In this document: positions 41,343 to 43,294 of the stretch, one piece after another
Layout: each line of letters begins with the position of its first letter
How positions within the stretch are numbered: the first letter of the stretch is position 1
DNA from: Elusimicrobiales bacterium
GTDB taxonomy: Bacteria; Elusimicrobiota; Elusimicrobia; Elusimicrobiales; Elusimicrobiaceae
Length of the DNA: 43,294 nt
Reading direction: 5' to 3'
NCBI GenBank assembly: GCA_041651175.1
Contig: JBAZJT010000018.1
Span: 1 to 43,294 of the forward strand
Notes under the pieces: generated by a model
Databases searched by the model: none
Seen by the model: only the letters and a program-made list of their open reading frames with translations
Told to the model about the DNA's origin: nothing
Position numbers and translations under genes: made by a program

Positions 41343-41998
41343 TACTCTCAGCCCACCAGCCGCAATTCATGCCCTGGACGGGATATTTTGACAAAATGCG
41401 CTCCTGCGGCGTATTCGTGCTGCTGGACGATGTGCAGTTCAAGAAAAACGAGTGGCAGAACCGCAACCGTATCCTGACGCCGCAGGGGCCGCAATGGCTT
41501 ACAGTCCCCGTGATTCACGAATCCGGCGCGTGGATAAGCCGCGTCAGGATCAACAATTCCAGCGACTGGAAGCGCAAGCATTTGAAAACGCTGGTCCAGA
41601 ATTACGGGAATACGGATTACTTCGCGCGGATAATGGCGGAGGTGGAAAAAATATACTCGCAGGACTTCGAATATCTGTCGCGGATAAACACGGCGTCTGT
41701 TCTGTCCCTGGCAGGGATGCTCGGCGTGAAAACACGGACAGAGATGCTCTCCGCCAATCCGGTTGAAGGCGCCGCCAGCATGCGGCTGGTGAATTTGTGC
41801 CGCAAATTCGGGGCGGACACATATCTGGCCGGCGCGGGGGGGAAGGAGTATATGGATATGAAACTTTTTTCCGACGCGGGGATAAAAGTGGAGTTCCAGA
41901 ACTACGCCCCGCCCGCATACCGGCAGTCAGGCGGCGAATTCGTTCCCGGACTATCCGCGCTTGACCTGTTGTTTCACTCAGGAGGCAGTTTGCCATGA
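41339..41998 (+). CDS. WbqC-family protein
   Basis: 219 aa from a GTG start that overlaps the PHP gene stop. 'ILSAHQPQFMPWTGYFDKM' and 'FVLLDDVQFKKNEWQNRNRI' are the WbqC-like hallmarks, followed by 'YLAGAGGKEYMD' and 'YRQSGGEFVPGLSALDLLF'. WbqC-like proteins occur in O-antigen and nucleotide-sugar loci, often next to DegT/StrS aminotransferases as here, and are proposed to help make amino sugars; the reaction is not settled. The end overlaps the aminotransferase start by four bases. Confidence 0.88.
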   Translation: MILSAHQPQFMPWTGYFDKMRSCGVFVLLDDVQFKKNEWQNRNRILTPQGPQWLTVPVIHESGAWISRVRINNSSDWKRKHLKTLVQNYGNTDYFARIMAEVEKIYSQDFEYLSRINTASVLSLAGMLGVKTRTEMLSANPVEGAASMRLVNLCRKFGADTYLAGAGGKEYMDMKLFSDAGIKVEFQNYAPPAYRQSGGEFVPGLSALDLLFHSGGSLP

Positions 41999-43044
41999 AA
42001 ATTCCTCATTCCAGGCCATGCCTCGGCGAAAAGGAGACGGCGGCTGTTATCCGCGTCATCAAAAGCGGAATGCTGGCCCAGAACGGCGAAACGGCGCGTC
42101 TTGAAGCCGCGGCCCGGAAAATCTCCGGCATAAAACATGCGGCGGCGGTTTCCTCCGGCATGAAGGCGCTGGAGCTTGCGCTGGCGGCGCGCGGCGTCGG
42201 TCCCGGAGACGAGGTTATAATCCCTTCCTATTGCTGCAGCGCGCCCTGGCATGCGGTTATGGCGCGGGGCGCGCGCGCCGCGCTGGCGGACTGCGACCCG
42301 AACGCTTTCAACCCGTCGCGCCGGGACATAAAACGGGCGATGACGCGCAGGACCAAGGCGGTTATCCTGCCCAATATGTTCGGCCTGCCCTGCGACCCGG
42401 GCGATATCGCGCCGGATGCGCCTTTCGTGATACAGGACTGCGCGCACTCCTTCGGGGCCACCGTAAACGGGCGCTTTGCCGGCGCGCTTGGCGATGCATG
42501 CACAGCGTCTTTCTATGCGACAAAACTCATGGCGGCGGGCGAGGGGGGAATGGTTCTCTCCGATTCCGCAGAAATCGCCGGAGAGGTTCGGGATTTGCGC
42601 GAGTATGACAAAAAACCCGCCGACAAACCGCGTCAGAACGCCAAACTGACGGATTTACAGGCCGCGCTCGCCCTTGTCCAGATGCGCAGGCTTAGGGAAT
42701 TCATCTCCGCCAGACAGGCCGCGGCGGACATGTATGATGCCGCGCTTTCCGGCTCCAGTCTGGTTTTGCCGTTGCGGCAGGAAGGGCGGATATATTTCCG
42801 GTATGTTGTCCGTGTGCCGGGAGGCAAGGCGCAGGCTGTCATTGAAAAGCTGAACAAGGCGGGAATAGCGGCGCACAGGCCGGTTTTCCGCCCGCTGCAT
42901 CTGGATGCGGCGCAATCGCGCGCCTTCCCGGGAGCGGACGAGGCGTTTTCTTCCGCGGTGTCTCTGCCTCTGTATCCGGGCATATCCGGACGCGATATTG
43001 CAAAGGTTTGCAGCGTTCTGCTGGCTTGCACAGGCTTGCGGTAA
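41995..43044 (+). CDS. DegT/DnrJ/EryC1/StrS-family aminotransferase
   Basis: 349 aa. 'SRPCLGEKETAAVIRVIKSG' is the usual opening, 'VSSGMKALELALAARGVGPG' the PLP-phosphate region, 'FVIQDCAHSFGA' the Asp that contacts the pyridine nitrogen, and 'ASFYATKLMAAGEGG' contains the Lys that binds PLP. Family enzymes aminate keto-sugar nucleotides, giving the amino sugars of O-antigens. 'SFYATK' here has 'SFYATK' rather than the commoner 'SFH..K', within the normal range. It is the last gene of the operon. Keto-sugar-forming partners such as a dehydratase are not in this window. Confidence 0.92.
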   Translation: MKIPHSRPCLGEKETAAVIRVIKSGMLAQNGETARLEAAARKISGIKHAAAVSSGMKALELALAARGVGPGDEVIIPSYCCSAPWHAVMARGARAALADCDPNAFNPSRRDIKRAMTRRTKAVILPNMFGLPCDPGDIAPDAPFVIQDCAHSFGATVNGRFAGALGDACTASFYATKLMAAGEGGMVLSDSAEIAGEVRDLREYDKKPADKPRQNAKLTDLQAALALVQMRRLREFISARQAAADMYDAALSGSSLVLPLRQEGRIYFRYVVRVPGGKAQAVIEKLNKAGIAAHRPVFRPLHLDAAQSRAFPGADEAFSSAVSLPLYPGISGRDIAKVCSVLLACTGLR

Positions 43045-43256
43045 ATCCGGGAACTTGCCGCGCTCCCCGCTCCTTGCCCCGTTCCGAATGTGGGCAGCCA
43101 ACCGTCAGCTAACCTGAATGTTTCAGTTGGTTGCGAGGACCGAGGCGAAAAAGCGCGAAAGGATAACTTTCCTGACTTCGCCAATCCTCTCTAAAATCAG
43201 CCCGTCCTCGTCGGAGGGGTATTGGAATTTGGGTGTCCCGTTGATAAAATATAGTT
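43045..43256. other. Intergenic region with inverted repeats, 212 bp
   Basis: After the aminotransferase stop there is a small palindrome-like 'CTGAATGTTTCAG' (about 43113-43125) and an interrupted stem: 'GAGGA' 43135-43139 plus 'GGCGAA' 43144-43149 pair with 'TTCGCC' 43177-43182 plus 'TCCTC' 43185-43189. No U tract follows. The region may hold the operon terminator and, near 43200-43256, the left end of the insertion sequence, but no terminal repeat can be confirmed because the right end is outside the window. Confidence 0.4.
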
Positions 43257-43294
43257 ATGTTTGTCAGGAAGAAACGCAACAAAAGCGGTTCTGT
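43257..43294 (+). mobile_element. Start of a probable IS1634-family transposase gene, cut by window edge
   Basis: The last 38 bases encode 'MFVRKKRNKSGS', which matches the N-terminus I recall for IS1634-type transposases (M-F-[VI]-R-K-K-x-N-x-S-G-S). Only twelve codons are visible, so the family call is tentative. The rest of the element lies to the right. Confidence 0.55.

Overview
The window is about 43 kb of GC-rich bacterial DNA with densely packed, often overlapping genes. It is best explained as an Elusimicrobiota-type genome. The main pointer is a giant secreted protein with an FN3/IPT-TIG architecture that ends in a type IX secretion-like sorting domain ('VYPNP', 'AYEYEWNMSGAGSGVY', 'KKKFAIVR'), followed directly by a PorV/PorQ-family outer-membrane protein. 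Lineage is inferred from protein style only; there is no rRNA or marker gene here, and I saw no tRNA, rRNA or CRISPR.

Region 1 (1-5223) is a degraded tandem array of Rhs/YD-repeat polymorphic-toxin modules. Two Rhs genes share a roughly 1,050-bp core repeat (1-1051 and 2130-3180) and then diverge into different AT-rich C-terminal tips, each followed at once by a small candidate immunity gene. A third module is an Rhs N-terminal fragment plus another candidate immunity gene, and a 92-bp Rhs segment recurs at the end. Region 2 (5213-13149) holds a periplasmic double-rhodanese protein, the 2,100-aa secreted protein and the PorV-like partner.

Region 3 (13292-19155) carries surface-glycan genes on both strands: a GT4 glycosyltransferase, a Wzx-type flippase, a small S26-type peptidase, a WecA-like phosphoglycosyltransferase, a PIG-L deacetylase and an ExeA/XrtA-type AAA ATPase. 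An HD-GYP gene (19324-20424) follows.

Region 4 (27353 down to 20356, minus strand) is the most interesting part: an eight-gene overlapping operon that looks like a RiPP (ribosomally made, modified peptide) cluster. In transcription order it has a PqqD-like recognition protein, a 67-aa Cys/Ser/Thr-rich precursor with an 'NPEQAVLAC' leader end, radical SAM/SPASM enzyme A, radical SAM/SPASM enzyme B, an HPr-kinase-like protein, radical SAM/SPASM enzyme C, an ABC exporter and a nucleotidyltransferase. No lasso cyclase or LanM-type enzyme is visible.

Region 5 (27440-43044, plus strand) is a long polysaccharide export and assembly operon: Wza-like exporter, Wzz/BY-kinase, O-antigen ligase/polymerase, several glycosyltransferases including a GT4-GT9 fusion, asparagine synthetase, a PHP-domain membrane protein, WbqC and a DegT/StrS aminotransferase. 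A 274-bp element bounded by perfect 34-bp inverted repeats (29956-30229) sits inside it, and its right arm contains the start codon of the O-antigen ligase gene. Regions 4 and 5 diverge from an 86-bp gap with two back-to-back extended -10 promoters. The right edge cuts into what looks like an IS1634-type transposase gene.
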